A stretch of DNA of 64,000 nt from an uncultured Oscillibacter sp. (GCA_910585385.1 CAJUDV010000006.1:1-64000), one strand, 5' to 3'; counted from the first letter of the stretch, positions 41,726 to 52,164 are shown. Program-made: numbers and translations. The notes: a model not told the origin generated them from the sequence alone.

Positions 41726-42471
41726 AAGTCCTGGTGGTGGAGGATGAGGAGCTGATCCGCAAGGGCATTGTTCTGGCCGTGGACTGGGCCGCCCTGGACT
41801 GCGTGGTGGTGGGAGAGGCCGCCAACGGCCTGGAGGCCCTGGACGCCGTGGAGCGGCTGGACCCCTCCCTGGTCATCACCGATTTAAAGATGCCCCAGAT
41901 GGACGGCATCGAGATGCTGCGGCAGCTGCGGCAGCGGGGCAACAACGTCTACGTCATCATCCTCACCGCCTACGACAGCTTCACCTACGCCCAGAGCGCC
42001 CTGCGCCTTGGGGCGGTGGATTTTCTCCTTAAGCCCTTCCACGACGGGGATTTGGAGAGAGCGGTGACCGCCCTCCGGCGGCGGATTGGATCCGCCGCCG
42101 GGCCCCAAAGGGCAGAGGGCCCTCTGCCCGGCCTTAAAAAGGGGAACAAGAGCAAATACGTGCTGGAGGCCATGGACTACATCGGGGAGCACTACAACGA
42201 CCCCAGCATCAGCATCGCCGCCATCGCCCAGCACCTGGGGATCAGCGAGGGCCACCTGAGCCACACCTTTAAGCGGGAGACGGACTACACCCTCCTGAAC
42301 TATCTCACCCGGTACCGCATTCACAAGGCCATGGAGTTGCTGCGGGACTGCCGGGTGAAGGTCTACGAGGTGGCGGAGCTGGTGGGCTACCGGGACATCA
42401 CCTACTTCTCCGCCACCTTCAAGAAGCTGGCGGGCATGACCCCCTCGGAGTATCAGGATACCTGCCGGTAA
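41719..42471 (+). CDS. YesN-like response regulator with AraC domain
   Basis: A 250-residue transcription factor. The receiver domain (1-120) has the acidic pocket VVEDEE, phospho-Asp55 in VITDLKMPQMDG, Thr in ILTAYDS and Lys105 in LLKPF. The C-terminal AraC-type domain (about 150-250) has two helix-turn-helix units, with ISIAAIAQHLGISEGHLSHT and KVYEVAELVGYRDITYFS. It overlaps the kinase gene by seven bases. The likely target is the divergent importer operon. Confidence 0.93.
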   Translation: MLKVLVVEDEELIRKGIVLAVDWAALDCVVVGEAANGLEALDAVERLDPSLVITDLKMPQMDGIEMLRQLRQRGNNVYVIILTAYDSFTYAQSALRLGAVDFLLKPFHDGDLERAVTALRRRIGSAAGPQRAEGPLPGLKKGNKSKYVLEAMDYIGEHYNDPSISIAAIAQHLGISEGHLSHTFKRETDYTLLNYLTRYRIHKAMELLRDCRVKVYEVAELVGYRDITYFSATFKKLAGMTPSEYQDTCR

Positions 42472-42593
42472 GATCCTGAGCCCCCCCCCCGCAAATTTTG
42501 AGAAGCCGTACCAATCGCCCCGCTTCTGAATGCTTTCACCGTTGGTACAAGATCTTAAATTTTCCCCCTGGCGGGGAGAAGGAGCTGTTTGAG

Positions 42594-42947
42594 ATGAAAC
42601 CTGTATATCTTCCCCAGGGGCACAACGACTTTCTCTGGGCGGCGGCAGGCTCCCCCCGGGGCCTGCTGGCCCTGTGGCTGATCGCCATCAACCTGGTGAC
42701 GTTTTTCGTCTTTGGAATCGACAAGTGGAAGGCCAAGCGGAAGGAGACCCGCGAGAGCACCCGCCGGGTGCCGGAGAAGACCCTCTTCCTCCTCTCGGCC
42801 CTGGGGGGCAGCGTGGGGGCCCTGCTGGGAATGCGGGTCTGGCGCCACAAAACCCTGCACAGGACTTTCCGCTTCGGCATTCCCGCCATTCTGGCCCTCC
42901 AGATCCTTCTTCCTCTGGGGCTGTGGGTGTACTTCACCCTGAACTGA
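42594..42947 (+). CDS. DUF1294 small membrane protein
   Basis: A 117-residue protein with three or four hydrophobic segments. The family core NLVTFFVFGIDKWKAKRKETR, then RVPEKTLFLLSALGGSVGALLGMRVWRHKT is a clear DUF1294 match. Function is unknown. I chose the ATG with AGGAG nine bases ahead. The gap to the response regulator contains a run of ten C's at 42481-42490. Confidence 0.88.
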   Translation: MKPVYLPQGHNDFLWAAAGSPRGLLALWLIAINLVTFFVFGIDKWKAKRKETRESTRRVPEKTLFLLSALGGSVGALLGMRVWRHKTLHRTFRFGIPAILALQILLPLGLWVYFTLN

Positions 42948-42956
42948 ACACGCAGG

Positions 42957-42995
42957 AGACCGGACCCCGCGGACGGCGGCGGGGTCCGGTCTTTC
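42957..42995 (+). terminator. Terminator after the DUF1294 gene
   Basis: GACCGGACCCCGC and GCGGGGTCCGGTC form a 13-bp stem followed by TTTC. Confidence 0.85.
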
Positions 42996-43067
42996 ATACG
43001 CCGGCGCGGCAGGGGTGATTTGTTCACATTCTACAACCGCCGCCGCCCAAATATGACGAACCATATA

Positions 43068-43096
43068 TTGTTAATGGGCGTTGTCCAGTGTAAAAT
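43068..43096 (+). promoter_or_regulatory. Promoter of nhaC
   Basis: TTGTTA and TAAAAT with a 17-base spacer, leaving a leader of about 140 bases before the start codon in which I see no further element. Confidence 0.65.
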
Positions 43097-43245
43097 AATC
43101 AGGGGAACATTTTAAGGATATGAGTCATATTTGACGGGAAAGGAGACTGTCCACGTTCCAAGACGCTGTGGACCCGCATGAGCTGAGATTCAGCTGCACA
43201 GGCGGTTCCACAGTTATCATTTATCATCAATCAAGGAGAAGAGAA

Positions 43246-44775
43246 ATGGAAACACAGAAGAACCCTGCCAAACGTCTGCCAAACAAAATTGAAGCGCTGA
43301 TTCCCATCGTCGTCCTGCTGGGGATCATGATCTCCAACTACGTCTTCGACTGGGGACAGGACCCCCACATCCCGGTGCTGATGGCGTGCGCGGTGGCCAT
43401 GCTGGTCGGCTGGCGCTGCGGCTATAATTATAAGGAGATGCTGGCCAGCGCTCTGGACGCCGTAAACCAGTCTCTGGAGGCCATTATCATCATCCTCTGC
43501 GTGGGCTGCCTCATCGGCTCCTTCGAGTGGTGCGGCACCATTCCCGCCGTGGTCTACTACGGCCTCAAGTGCATCACCCCCGGGATGTTCCTTCCCCTGG
43601 CCTGCATCCTCTGCGCCATTGTGGGCATCGCCCTGGGCTCCGCCTGGACCGTGGTGGCAACGCTTGGCATCGCCTTTATGGCCATCGGTGAGACCATGGG
43701 CCTGCATCCGGGTCTGGTGGCCGGCATGATCCTCTCCGGCGCCTGCTGCGGCGACAAGTTCTCCCCCCTGTCCGACTCCACCAACCTGGCCGCCGGCTCC
43801 GCCCAGACGGGGCTCTTTGATCACGTGCGGGCCATGGTCACCACCACCTTCCCCAGCCTTGTGATCGCCATCGTCATCTACGCGGTTATCTCCCTCCAGG
43901 GGAGCGCCAGCTACGATCCCCAGATGGCCAACGAGCTGTCCGAGGCCATTGTGGACCACTACGCCTATATGAGCCCCGTTCTGCTGCTGCCCGTGCTGTT
44001 CATCATCGTGGTGGCTCTTTTAAAGATCCCGGCCATCCCCGGCGTGCTGCTGATCTCCGTGGTGGGCTGCATCTTCGCCGTGATCTTTCAGGGCGCCAAT
44101 TTCTCCGACTGCATCACCATGGCCCACTACGGCTACTCCGCCGAGACGGCCAACGAGCTGTGCGACACCCTATTGAACCGGGGCGGCATGGACAGCATGC
44201 TCTGGACCAACAACCTGGTGATCATCGCCGTGGGCTTCGGCGGCATCCTCCAGAAGATCGGCGCGGTGGAGTCCCTGCTGGGCAGCCTCATTAAGAAGGT
44301 CAAAACGCCTTTCCAGCTGATCGTGGTCACCATTCTGACCTCCATGTTCTGCATCACCACCATGTGCGACCAATACCTGGGTCTCATCATCCCCAGCAGC
44401 ATGTACAAGGACAAGTACGACGAGCTGGGCCTGGGCCGCAACATGCTCTCCCGGACCCTGGAGGACGGCGGCACCCTGTGGTCCCCCCTGATCCCCTGGT
44501 CCTCCTGCGGCGCGTACCACTCCCGGATTCTGGGCGTGCCCACCCTCACCTATCTGCCCTTCTGCTTCATGAATATCATCAACCCCATCTACGCTATCAT
44601 CACAGCCAGCTACGGCGGCAACATCCTCTACGCCGACGGCTCCCGGACCAATGTTCTGGGCAGGCTGAAAACCGGCGGCGCGCCTGCCGGCGCCCCGGAC
44701 GACGCCCATGAGAAAGCTATGGCCGCCCTGGCCAAAATCCGCGGCGCCGCGAAGCCAGAGGCCGCGCGGAAGTAA
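43246..44775 (+). CDS. nhaC: Na+/H+ antiporter, NhaC family
   Basis: A 509-residue membrane antiporter with about twelve helices. The family region SGACCGDKFSPLSDSTNLAAGSA (~172-194) and LEDGGTLWSPLIPWSSCGAYHS (~405) are typical of NhaC. It exchanges sodium (or organic ions in some relatives) for protons, which would fit a cell using an ion-pumping Rnf complex. The ATG used has AGGAG seven bases ahead; an upstream in-frame ATG has no site. Confidence 0.9.
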   Translation: METQKNPAKRLPNKIEALIPIVVLLGIMISNYVFDWGQDPHIPVLMACAVAMLVGWRCGYNYKEMLASALDAVNQSLEAIIIILCVGCLIGSFEWCGTIPAVVYYGLKCITPGMFLPLACILCAIVGIALGSAWTVVATLGIAFMAIGETMGLHPGLVAGMILSGACCGDKFSPLSDSTNLAAGSAQTGLFDHVRAMVTTTFPSLVIAIVIYAVISLQGSASYDPQMANELSEAIVDHYAYMSPVLLLPVLFIIVVALLKIPAIPGVLLISVVGCIFAVIFQGANFSDCITMAHYGYSAETANELCDTLLNRGGMDSMLWTNNLVIIAVGFGGILQKIGAVESLLGSLIKKVKTPFQLIVVTILTSMFCITTMCDQYLGLIIPSSMYKDKYDELGLGRNMLSRTLEDGGTLWSPLIPWSSCGAYHSRILGVPTLTYLPFCFMNIINPIYAIITASYGGNILYADGSRTNVLGRLKTGGAPAGAPDDAHEKAMAALAKIRGAAKPEAARK

Positions 44776-45186
44776 ATGCGTTACTACGGAATCCTGCGCC
44801 AACGCAGGCCCTGGGTCAAAGCAGTCCTCCTTCTTCTGGCGGTCTGCATGCTCCTGCTGGAGATCGCGCGAAAGCAGTGGATCTATGTGCCGGTGATGCT
44901 GATGGCAGTTCTGGCCTGCTTTTTCCAGAAGGAGCACATCGTCTCCCAGGAGGGTGTGGACATTTACAGCCGCTTGTTCAGCTGCTCCCAGCACAGCTGC
45001 TGGACCTGGGCGGAGATCACCACCATTCATCGGGACCCCCGGAAGGCGGCCCCCAATGTGATGCTCCACTTTGGAAAGGACATCTCCACCCGGGTCTTTG
45101 TGATGACCCCCGAGGATGCCCGCGCGGTATTGGCCCTGGCGAGAAAGATGAACCCGAAGATCTACATCGCCGAGATGGGGCGCTGA
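44776..45186 (+). CDS. Membrane-anchored protein, PH-like fold possible, unknown
   Basis: A 136-residue protein. Two adjacent membrane helices (about 14-32 and 35-50) are followed by a soluble part with strands such as EGVDIYSRLFSCSQHSCWTWAEI and RVFVMTPEDARAVLALARKM, reminiscent of PH-like YcxB/YdbT-type domains. The start ATG directly abuts the nhaC stop codon, so it is probably translated by coupling and may assist the antiporter. I do not recognise a named family. Confidence 0.65.
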   Translation: MRYYGILRQRRPWVKAVLLLLAVCMLLLEIARKQWIYVPVMLMAVLACFFQKEHIVSQEGVDIYSRLFSCSQHSCWTWAEITTIHRDPRKAAPNVMLHFGKDISTRVFVMTPEDARAVLALARKMNPKIYIAEMGR

Positions 45187-45241
45187 CCGCGGCAGGACTT
45201 TGTCCGGACCGCCGTCCCCCTGCCGGAGTGCCATTGAGAAA

Positions 45242-45282
45242 CGCAGGCGGTTCCCAAAAGGGAACCGCCTGCGCTGCTTTTA
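45242..45282. terminator. Terminator between nhaC operon and acetyltransferase pseudogene
   Basis: CGCAGGCGGTTCCC, AAAA and GGGAACCGCCTGCG, then CTGCTTTT. The two flanking units converge on it. Confidence 0.9.
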
Positions 45283-45290
45283 CAAACACT

Positions 45291-45796
45291 TTACATCCTA
45301 CAAGTCGACGCCGCGGGCCAGGCGGAGCCCGCCGCCTCCCCCTCTCCGAGGGCGCCCGGCAGGCGCATGTACAGCAGCGGGTACGGGCCGCCCTGCTGGT
45401 CCCGCTCCGTCCTTTTATACACCTCAAAGCCCATGTGGCGGTAAAACCCCACGGCCTGGGGATTCTGCTCATTGACGGCCACCCGGTCCAGACCGTGCCG
45501 CTCCATTCCCCAGCGGACAAGCCGTCCGCCGACGCCCCGGCCCCGGAAAGCCGGGTCCAAAACAGCATCTCCAGGCTCCGCCCCTCCAGCCCCATGAAGG
45601 CGGCGGGGCGGCCCGGAGCCGTCTCCGCCGTGACCAAAAGAGGCACCCGGGCCAAGGCCTCCGGAACATATTGCCGGATACGCAGGATCTCCTCCTGGGA
45701 CAAAAACGCGTGGGTGGCCCGTACGGAGCGCTCCCAGACCGCCAATAGCCGCTCCATCAGCACAGGGGTCCTCTCGCTGATCTCCATAACCGTCAC
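45291..45796 (-). pseudogene. GNAT acetyltransferase split by a one-base deletion
   Basis: Translation from the GTG after AGGAGG gives a GNAT N-terminus (TVMEISERTPVLMERLLAVW ... GRSLEMLF) but then leaves frame. The C-terminal half (LDPAFRGRGVGGRL, VAVNEQNPQAVGFYRHMGF, LLYMRLPGA) continues in another frame. Adding one T to the 4-T run (plus-strand AAAA at 45559-45562) restores EMLFLDPAFRGRGVG, the acetyl-CoA-binding motif. It would be a YjaB/PhnO-like N-acetyltransferase of about 168 residues. Real decay and a sequencing error cannot be told apart here. Confidence 0.82.
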
Positions 45797-45892
45797 GGCT
45801 CCGCCTCCTCTCCAAAAACAAACCACATTATACCATATACGGCGCTTCTTGGGAAGTTTTGTCTAAGGCGCGCGAAAGGTGGACGGGCCCCC

Positions 45893-45921
45893 TTGTAAAA
45901 TGAAAAGAACCGTGGTACAAT
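45893..45921 (+). promoter_or_regulatory. Promoter of asnS
   Basis: TTGTAA and TACAAT with a 17-base spacer. No T-box is present: the start codon is only about 50 bases downstream. Confidence 0.7.
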
Positions 45922-45974
45922 CAAAGACCATGATACGGAATTTACCGCTAAATACAAGAAATGGGTGAAGATTT

Positions 45975-47369
<1,395 letters not shown>

Positions 47370-47382
47370 AAGCCTGAGAGAG

Positions 47383-47406
47383 AAGGGCGGTGAAGCCGCC
47401 CTTTTC
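47383..47406 (+). terminator. Terminator after asnS
   Basis: AGGGCGG, a short loop and CCGCCCT followed by TTT. Confidence 0.7.
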
Positions 47407-47437
47407 CCATGGAGAAGTCAAACCGAGGAGGACATCT

Positions 47438-48214
47438 GTGAGACGCTATACGGGAAAGAAGCGGGACGTGCGGCGCTGGGCGGCGCTGGACAACCTGCGG
47501 GGGCTGACCCTCTTGAGCATGATCGCCTACCACGCCTGCTGGGACATGGTCTATCTCTTCGGCGCGGACTGGGACTGGTACGCCTCCGCCGCGGCCTACG
47601 TCTGGCAGCAGAGCATCTGCTGGACCTTCATCCTCCTCTCCGGCTTCTGCTGGCCGCTGGGGAGCAAGCCCCTCCGGCGGGGGCTGGAGGTCTTCGGCGG
47701 GGGCCTCGCGGTGACGGCGGCAACACTGCTGTTCATGCCGGCGAACCGGGTGGTCTTCGGCGTTTTGACGCTGCTGGGGAGCTGTATGCTGCTGATGATC
47801 CCCCTGGAGCGGTTTCTGGCCCGCCTGCCCGCCTGGGCGGGCCTGGGGGGAAGCGCATTGCTCTTCTGGTTTTTGCGGGACGTGAACCGGGGCCTTCTCG
47901 GCCGGGTGGGTCTCAGCACCTATCTGGCGGTCCTGCCCGGCTGGCCGTACCGGAATCTGTTCACGGCATTTCTGGGGTTCCCCCCGGCGGGTTTCTTCTC
48001 CACGGACTACTTCTCCCTGGCGCCCTGGTTCTTCCTGTTCCTCACGGGGTATTTCGCAAACCGCCTGTGGCGGGACCACCGGCGGATTCCCACGGGCGGC
48101 CTCCCCATCCCGTTGCTGGGAACCCTGGGGCGGTACTCCCTGCCGGTGTACCTGCTGCACCAGCCGGCGGTATACGGACTGCTGTGGGGCCTGACGCGGC
48201 TGAACCGTACATAA
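47438..48214 (+). CDS. DUF1624 membrane acyltransferase-like protein
   Basis: A 258-residue membrane protein with about seven helices, related to heparan-alpha-glucosaminide N-acetyltransferase (HGSNAT/DUF1624). WAALDNLRGLTLLSMIAYHACWDMVY (~14) with the conserved His, and LGRYSLPVYLLHQPAVYG near the C-terminus are the family marks. Bacterial members may acetylate cell-surface sugars, but none is assigned here. The start is GTG with GAGGAGG ahead; no ATG fits. Confidence 0.85.
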   Translation: MRRYTGKKRDVRRWAALDNLRGLTLLSMIAYHACWDMVYLFGADWDWYASAAAYVWQQSICWTFILLSGFCWPLGSKPLRRGLEVFGGGLAVTAATLLFMPANRVVFGVLTLLGSCMLLMIPLERFLARLPAWAGLGGSALLFWFLRDVNRGLLGRVGLSTYLAVLPGWPYRNLFTAFLGFPPAGFFSTDYFSLAPWFFLFLTGYFANRLWRDHRRIPTGGLPIPLLGTLGRYSLPVYLLHQPAVYGLLWGLTRLNRT

Positions 48215-48224
48215 GCGATCTGAA

Positions 48225-48275
48225 CACGGCGGCAGCTTGTCAAAAATGCCTTTTGACAAGCCGCCGCCGGTTTTT
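48225..48275 (+). terminator. Terminator after the DUF1624 gene
   Basis: CGGCGGC-AGCTTGTCAAAA pairs with TTTTGACAAGC-CGCCGCCG, followed by TTTTT. It is a long, strong hairpin. Confidence 0.9.
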
Positions 48276-48339
48276 CGCCTCAACGCCTCCCGCCAAGGAC
48301 CGGCCCTGTTCCTTTACGGTTTTTTTGCGGATTTGTGCA

Positions 48340-48367
48340 TTTACATTTGGCCGGGGCATGGTACAAT
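48340..48367 (+). promoter_or_regulatory. Promoter of pyk
   Basis: TTTACA and TACAAT with a 16-base spacer. Confidence 0.65.
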
Positions 48368-48423
48368 GAGAACGTACCGAGAGATCAGAAAAACGATTAC
48401 CATTGAGGAAAGGTGGTAAAATT

Positions 48424-50163
48424 ATGATGAGAAAGACAAAGATTGTGTGCACTCTGGGCCCGGCCACGGACCGGGAGGGCGTTCTGGGGGAGATGATGCG
48501 CGCGGGCATGAACGTGGCCCGCTTCAACTTCTCCCACGGCAGCCACGACGAGCACAAGGCCCGCCTGGACCAGCTGAAAAAGCTGCGGGAGGAGCTGGAC
48601 CTGCCGGTGGCGGCCATGCTGGACACCCGCGGCCCGGAGGTGCGTCTCAGGACCTTTGCGGAGGGCTCCGTGACGCTGCGCTCCGGGGCGGAGTTCACCC
48701 TGACCACGGAGGACGTCGTGGGCGACGAAAGCCGCTGCGCCATCACATACGCCGAGCTGCCCGGGGACGTGAAGGAGGGGGACACCATCCTTCTGGACGA
48801 CGGCCTGGTGCGTCTTACCGTTCTGGAGACCACCGCCTCCTCCATCCGCTGCCGGGTGGAGAACGACGGGGTGATGAAGAACAACAAGGGCGTCAACATC
48901 CCCAATGTGCGCCTCTCCATGCCCTACATGAACCAGCGGGACCGGGAGGACATCCTCTTCGGCGCGGAGCAGGGCTTTGACTTCATTGCCGCCAGCTTCG
49001 TCCGCTCCGCCGCCGACGTGCGGGAGATCCGTGCCCTGCTGGACCAGAGGGATTCCCAAATCCGCATCATCGCCAAAATCGAAAACCGGGAGGGAATCTC
49101 CAACCTCCCGGAGATCCTGGCGGTGGCGGACGGCGTCATGGTGGCCCGGGGGGACCTAGGCGTGGAGATTGACTTCACGGAGATCCCCATGCTCCAAAAG
49201 CAGATGATCACCCAGTGTCTGGCCGCGGGCAAGCCGGTCATCACCGCCACGCAGATGCTGGACTCTATGATGGAGAACCCCCGCCCCACCCGGGCGGAGA
49301 TCACCGACGTGGCCAACGCCATTTACGACGGCACCTCCGCCATCATGCTCTCCGGCGAGACGGCGGCGGGCCGCTACCCCGTGGAGGCCGTGAAGACCAT
49401 GGACGCCATCGCCCGCAAGACGGAGTCCAGCATCGACTGCTCCAAGCGGGTGAAGATGGACGGCAAGAAGATGTCCATCACCGCCGCCACGGCCCACGCC
49501 GCCTGCACCACCGCCCTGGACATCGGCGCGGACGCCATCCTCACCGTCAGCCAGGGGGGCACCACCGCCCAGATGGTCAGCCGCTTCCGCACCAGCACCA
49601 CCGTGGTGGCCCTGCTGCTGGACCCCCAGGTGCGGCGGCAGATGAATCTCTACTGGGGCGTGGCGCCCATTATGATGCCCTACGCCGGCAGCACCGACGA
49701 GCTGGTGGACTTCGCCGTCCAGGCGGCGGAGGACGCGGGCCTGGTGAAGCAGGGGGACATCGTGGTGGTCACCGCCGGCGTTCCCGTGGGGGTAGCGGGC
49801 ACCACCAACATGATTCGGGTCCGCCAGGTGGGCGGTTCCCTGATCAACGGCGTGGGTGTTGGGTCCAAGCTGGCCACCGGCCGGCTGTGCGTGTGCCGCA
49901 CCGTGGAGGAGGCGGCGGAGAAGTTCCACCCCGGCGACGTGCTGGTGGTGCCCTATACCAACAACGACTTCCTGCCCTACATCCGGGAGGCCGCCGCGGT
50001 CATCTGCGAGGAGGGCAGTACGGAGGGCCACGCCGCCACGGTGGGACTGACCCTGGACAAGGCGGTGATTGTGGGCGCCGTGGCCGCCACAAAGCGGCTG
50101 GAGGACGGCGTGCTGGTATCCGTGGACTGCGCCCGGGGCGTGGTGCAGACGCTGCCGCAGTAA
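48424..50163 (+). CDS. pyk: Pyruvate kinase with C-terminal swivelling domain
   Basis: Makes pyruvate and ATP from phosphoenolpyruvate and ADP. The 579 residues exceed the E. coli form because of an extra C-terminal PEP-utiliser-type domain (about 475-579), including EGSTEGHAATVGLTLDKAV, as in Bacillus and many Firmicutes. Core motifs: MNVARFNFSHGSHDEH (~28), DTRGPEVR (~65), KIENREG (~219), VARGDLGVEI (~240). Of two adjacent ATGs the first has AAAGGTGG seven bases ahead. It has its own promoter and terminator. Confidence 0.96.
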   Translation: MMRKTKIVCTLGPATDREGVLGEMMRAGMNVARFNFSHGSHDEHKARLDQLKKLREELDLPVAAMLDTRGPEVRLRTFAEGSVTLRSGAEFTLTTEDVVGDESRCAITYAELPGDVKEGDTILLDDGLVRLTVLETTASSIRCRVENDGVMKNNKGVNIPNVRLSMPYMNQRDREDILFGAEQGFDFIAASFVRSAADVREIRALLDQRDSQIRIIAKIENREGISNLPEILAVADGVMVARGDLGVEIDFTEIPMLQKQMITQCLAAGKPVITATQMLDSMMENPRPTRAEITDVANAIYDGTSAIMLSGETAAGRYPVEAVKTMDAIARKTESSIDCSKRVKMDGKKMSITAATAHAACTTALDIGADAILTVSQGGTTAQMVSRFRTSTTVVALLLDPQVRRQMNLYWGVAPIMMPYAGSTDELVDFAVQAAEDAGLVKQGDIVVVTAGVPVGVAGTTNMIRVRQVGGSLINGVGVGSKLATGRLCVCRTVEEAAEKFHPGDVLVVPYTNNDFLPYIREAAAVICEEGSTEGHAATVGLTLDKAVIVGAVAATKRLEDGVLVSVDCARGVVQTLPQ

Positions 50164-50182
50164 GGAAGGATCGCGTTTGACT

Positions 50183-50275
50183 CAAGCCTCATGCGCCCCG
50201 AAGGGGTATTTCAAAGGCTTGCGGGGGTACCGGGGGTACGGGGCTTTGCCCCGTACCCCCGCATGTTTTTTGACG
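50183..50275 (+). terminator. Terminator after pyk, related to an interspersed repeat (copy 2)
   Basis: CAAGCC and AAAGGCTTG enclose a small hairpin. Then GGGGGTACGGGGC, TTT and GCCCCGTACCCCC form a strong stem ending in ATGTTTTTT. The arrangement parallels the repeat at about 26024. Confidence 0.75.
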
Positions 50276-50297
50276 ACAAGTTTACGCAGGGACTCTA

Positions 50298-51971
50298 TCA
50301 GAACAGCCCCGTAATCCTTCCGTTCTCGTCCACGTCGATCTTCTCCGCCGCCGGCGCCTTCGGCAGTCCCGGCATGGTCATAATATCCCCTGTCAGCGCC
50401 ACCAGGAACCCCGCCCCGGCGCTGACCTTCAAATTCCGCACCGTGACGGTAAACCCGCTGGGAGCCCCCAGTTTCGCCGCGTCGTCGGAGAAGCTGTACT
50501 GCGTCTTTGCCATGCAGATGGGCAATTTCCCAAATCCCAGCTCCTCCAGTTCCCTCATCTGCTTCCGGGCGGCGGCGGTGAGCTCCGCCCCGTCGGCGTG
50601 GTAGACCTTTCTCACAATGTCGTTCAGCTTCTCCTCAATGGGGGCCTCCGCATCGTAGGCAAACCGGAATTCATTGGGCGATTCGCACAGGCGGACCACC
50701 TCCTCCGCCAGGGCCAGGCCCCCCTGGCCGCCCTTGGCCCATACCTCGCTGAGGGCCGCGTTCACCCCCAGCTCCCTGCACTTGTCCTCCACCAGCTTTA
50801 ATTCCGCGGCGGTATCCGTGGGGAAGGCGTTGACGGCCACCACGCAGGGCAGGCCGAATACATCCTTGATGTTCCCCACATGCCGCAGCAGGTTGGGCAA
50901 TCCCCGCTCCAGGGCCTCCAGATTCTCCTCATTCAGGTCGGCCTTGGCCACGCCCCCGTGGTTTTTCAGGGCCCGCACCGTGGCTACCACCACCACCGCG
51001 CTGGGTTTCAGCCCCGCCAGACGGCACTTGATGTCCAGGAACTTCTCCGCCCCCAGGTCCGCGCCGAAGCCCGCCTCCGTCACGGCGTAGTCCGCCAGCC
51101 GCAGGGCCATCTTGGTGGCCATCACGGAGTTGCACCCGTGGGCGATGTTGGCGAAGGGGCCGCCGTGGATGAAGGCGGGAGTGCCCTCCAGGGTCTGCAC
51201 CAGGTTGGGCTTTAAGGCGTCCTTCAACAGGGCCGCCATGGCCCCCTCGGCCCTCAGGTCGCGGGCCGTGACGGGCTTGCCATCGTAGGTGTAGCCCACC
51301 ACCATCCGGCCCAGCCGGGCTTTCAGGTCCGGGATGTCCGCGGCCAGGCACAGCACCGCCATGATCTCGCTGGCCACGGTGATGTCAAACCCGTCCTCCC
51401 GGGGCACGCCCTGCATCCGGCCCCCCAGGCCGTCCACAATGTTCCGCAGCTGCCGGTCGTTCATGTCCACGCAGCGTTTCCAGGTGATCTTCTTCACGTC
51501 GATCCCCAGCTGGTTGCCCTGTTGGATGTGGTTGTCCAGCAGGGCCGCCAGAAAGTTGTTGGCCGCGCCGATGGCGTGGAAGTCCCCGGTGAAGTGGAGG
51601 TTGATGTCCTCCATGGGCACCACCTGGGCATACCCGCCGCCAGCGGCGCCGCCCTTCACGCCAAACACAGGGCCCAGAGACGGCTCCCGCAGGGCCACCA
51701 GGGTGTTCTTCCCCAGGCGGCGCATGGCGTCCGCCAGACCCACGGTGGTGGTGGTCTTGCCCTCCCCGGCGGGGGTGGGGTTGATGGCGGTGACTAAAAT
51801 CAGCTTCCCGTCAGGCCTCGTGCTCTCCCGCAGGAGGCGGTAGTCCACCTTAGCCTTGTAATTGCCGTAGAGCTCCAGGTATTTCTCCTCCACCCCGGCG
51901 GTCCGGGCGATGTCCGTAATGGGACGCATGGCGCACTGCTGGGCAATCTCGATGTCGGATAAAATCTTCAT
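50298..51971 (-). CDS. fhs: Formate-tetrahydrofolate ligase
   Basis: Activates formate to 10-formyl-THF with ATP, for purine synthesis or the Wood-Ljungdahl methyl branch. The 557 residues are the normal length. The P-loop TPAGEGKTTTTVGL (~66), REPSLGPVFGVKGGAAGGGYAQV (~95), DFHAIGAANN (~130) and FTVTVRNLKVSAGAGF-like C-terminal segment are conserved. The start ATG follows GGGAGG. The gene stands alone; folD and fchA are not adjacent, so acetogenesis is not shown by this window. Confidence 0.96.
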   Translation of the reverse strand: MKILSDIEIAQQCAMRPITDIARTAGVEEKYLELYGNYKAKVDYRLLRESTRPDGKLILVTAINPTPAGEGKTTTTVGLADAMRRLGKNTLVALREPSLGPVFGVKGGAAGGGYAQVVPMEDINLHFTGDFHAIGAANNFLAALLDNHIQQGNQLGIDVKKITWKRCVDMNDRQLRNIVDGLGGRMQGVPREDGFDITVASEIMAVLCLAADIPDLKARLGRMVVGYTYDGKPVTARDLRAEGAMAALLKDALKPNLVQTLEGTPAFIHGGPFANIAHGCNSVMATKMALRLADYAVTEAGFGADLGAEKFLDIKCRLAGLKPSAVVVVATVRALKNHGGVAKADLNEENLEALERGLPNLLRHVGNIKDVFGLPCVVAVNAFPTDTAAELKLVEDKCRELGVNAALSEVWAKGGQGGLALAEEVVRLCESPNEFRFAYDAEAPIEEKLNDIVRKVYHADGAELTAAARKQMRELEELGFGKLPICMAKTQYSFSDDAAKLGAPSGFTVTVRNLKVSAGAGFLVALTGDIMTMPGLPKAPAAEKIDVDENGRITGLF

Positions 51972-52014
51972 AACCGGCCTCCCGAAAATAGGTATTACTT
52001 TTTTCCGCGGGTAG

Positions 52015-52043
52015 ATCATACCATGAATTTCCGAAAATGAAAA
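52015..52043 (-). promoter_or_regulatory. Probable promoter of fhs
   Basis: On the minus strand a good TATGAT lies 17 bases after a weak TTTTCA. Confidence 0.5.
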
Positions 52044-52109
52044 GGGGGGAATCGCATAAAACCCACCAAATTTTCCAAAAATCCACCTCTTTAGGCGCGC
52101 TGAGATGCC

Positions 52110-52149
52110 AAAAGGCCCGGCGGTTTTGTAAACCGCCGGGCCTCTTTTG
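52110..52149 (-). terminator. Terminator of the MerR/metallo-hydrolase operon
   Basis: AAAAGAGGCCCGGCGGTTT, a short loop and AAACCGCCGGGCCTTTT on the minus strand. It ends the operon running from the MerR gene. Confidence 0.9.
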
Positions 52150-52164
52150 AAAAAATATCCCGCC

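Noticed and set aside
42481..42490. Run of ten C bases between the response regulator and DUF1294 genes
   Set aside because: It lies outside coding sequence and clear promoter boxes; a contingency-switch role cannot be supported and its length may be a sequencing artefact.
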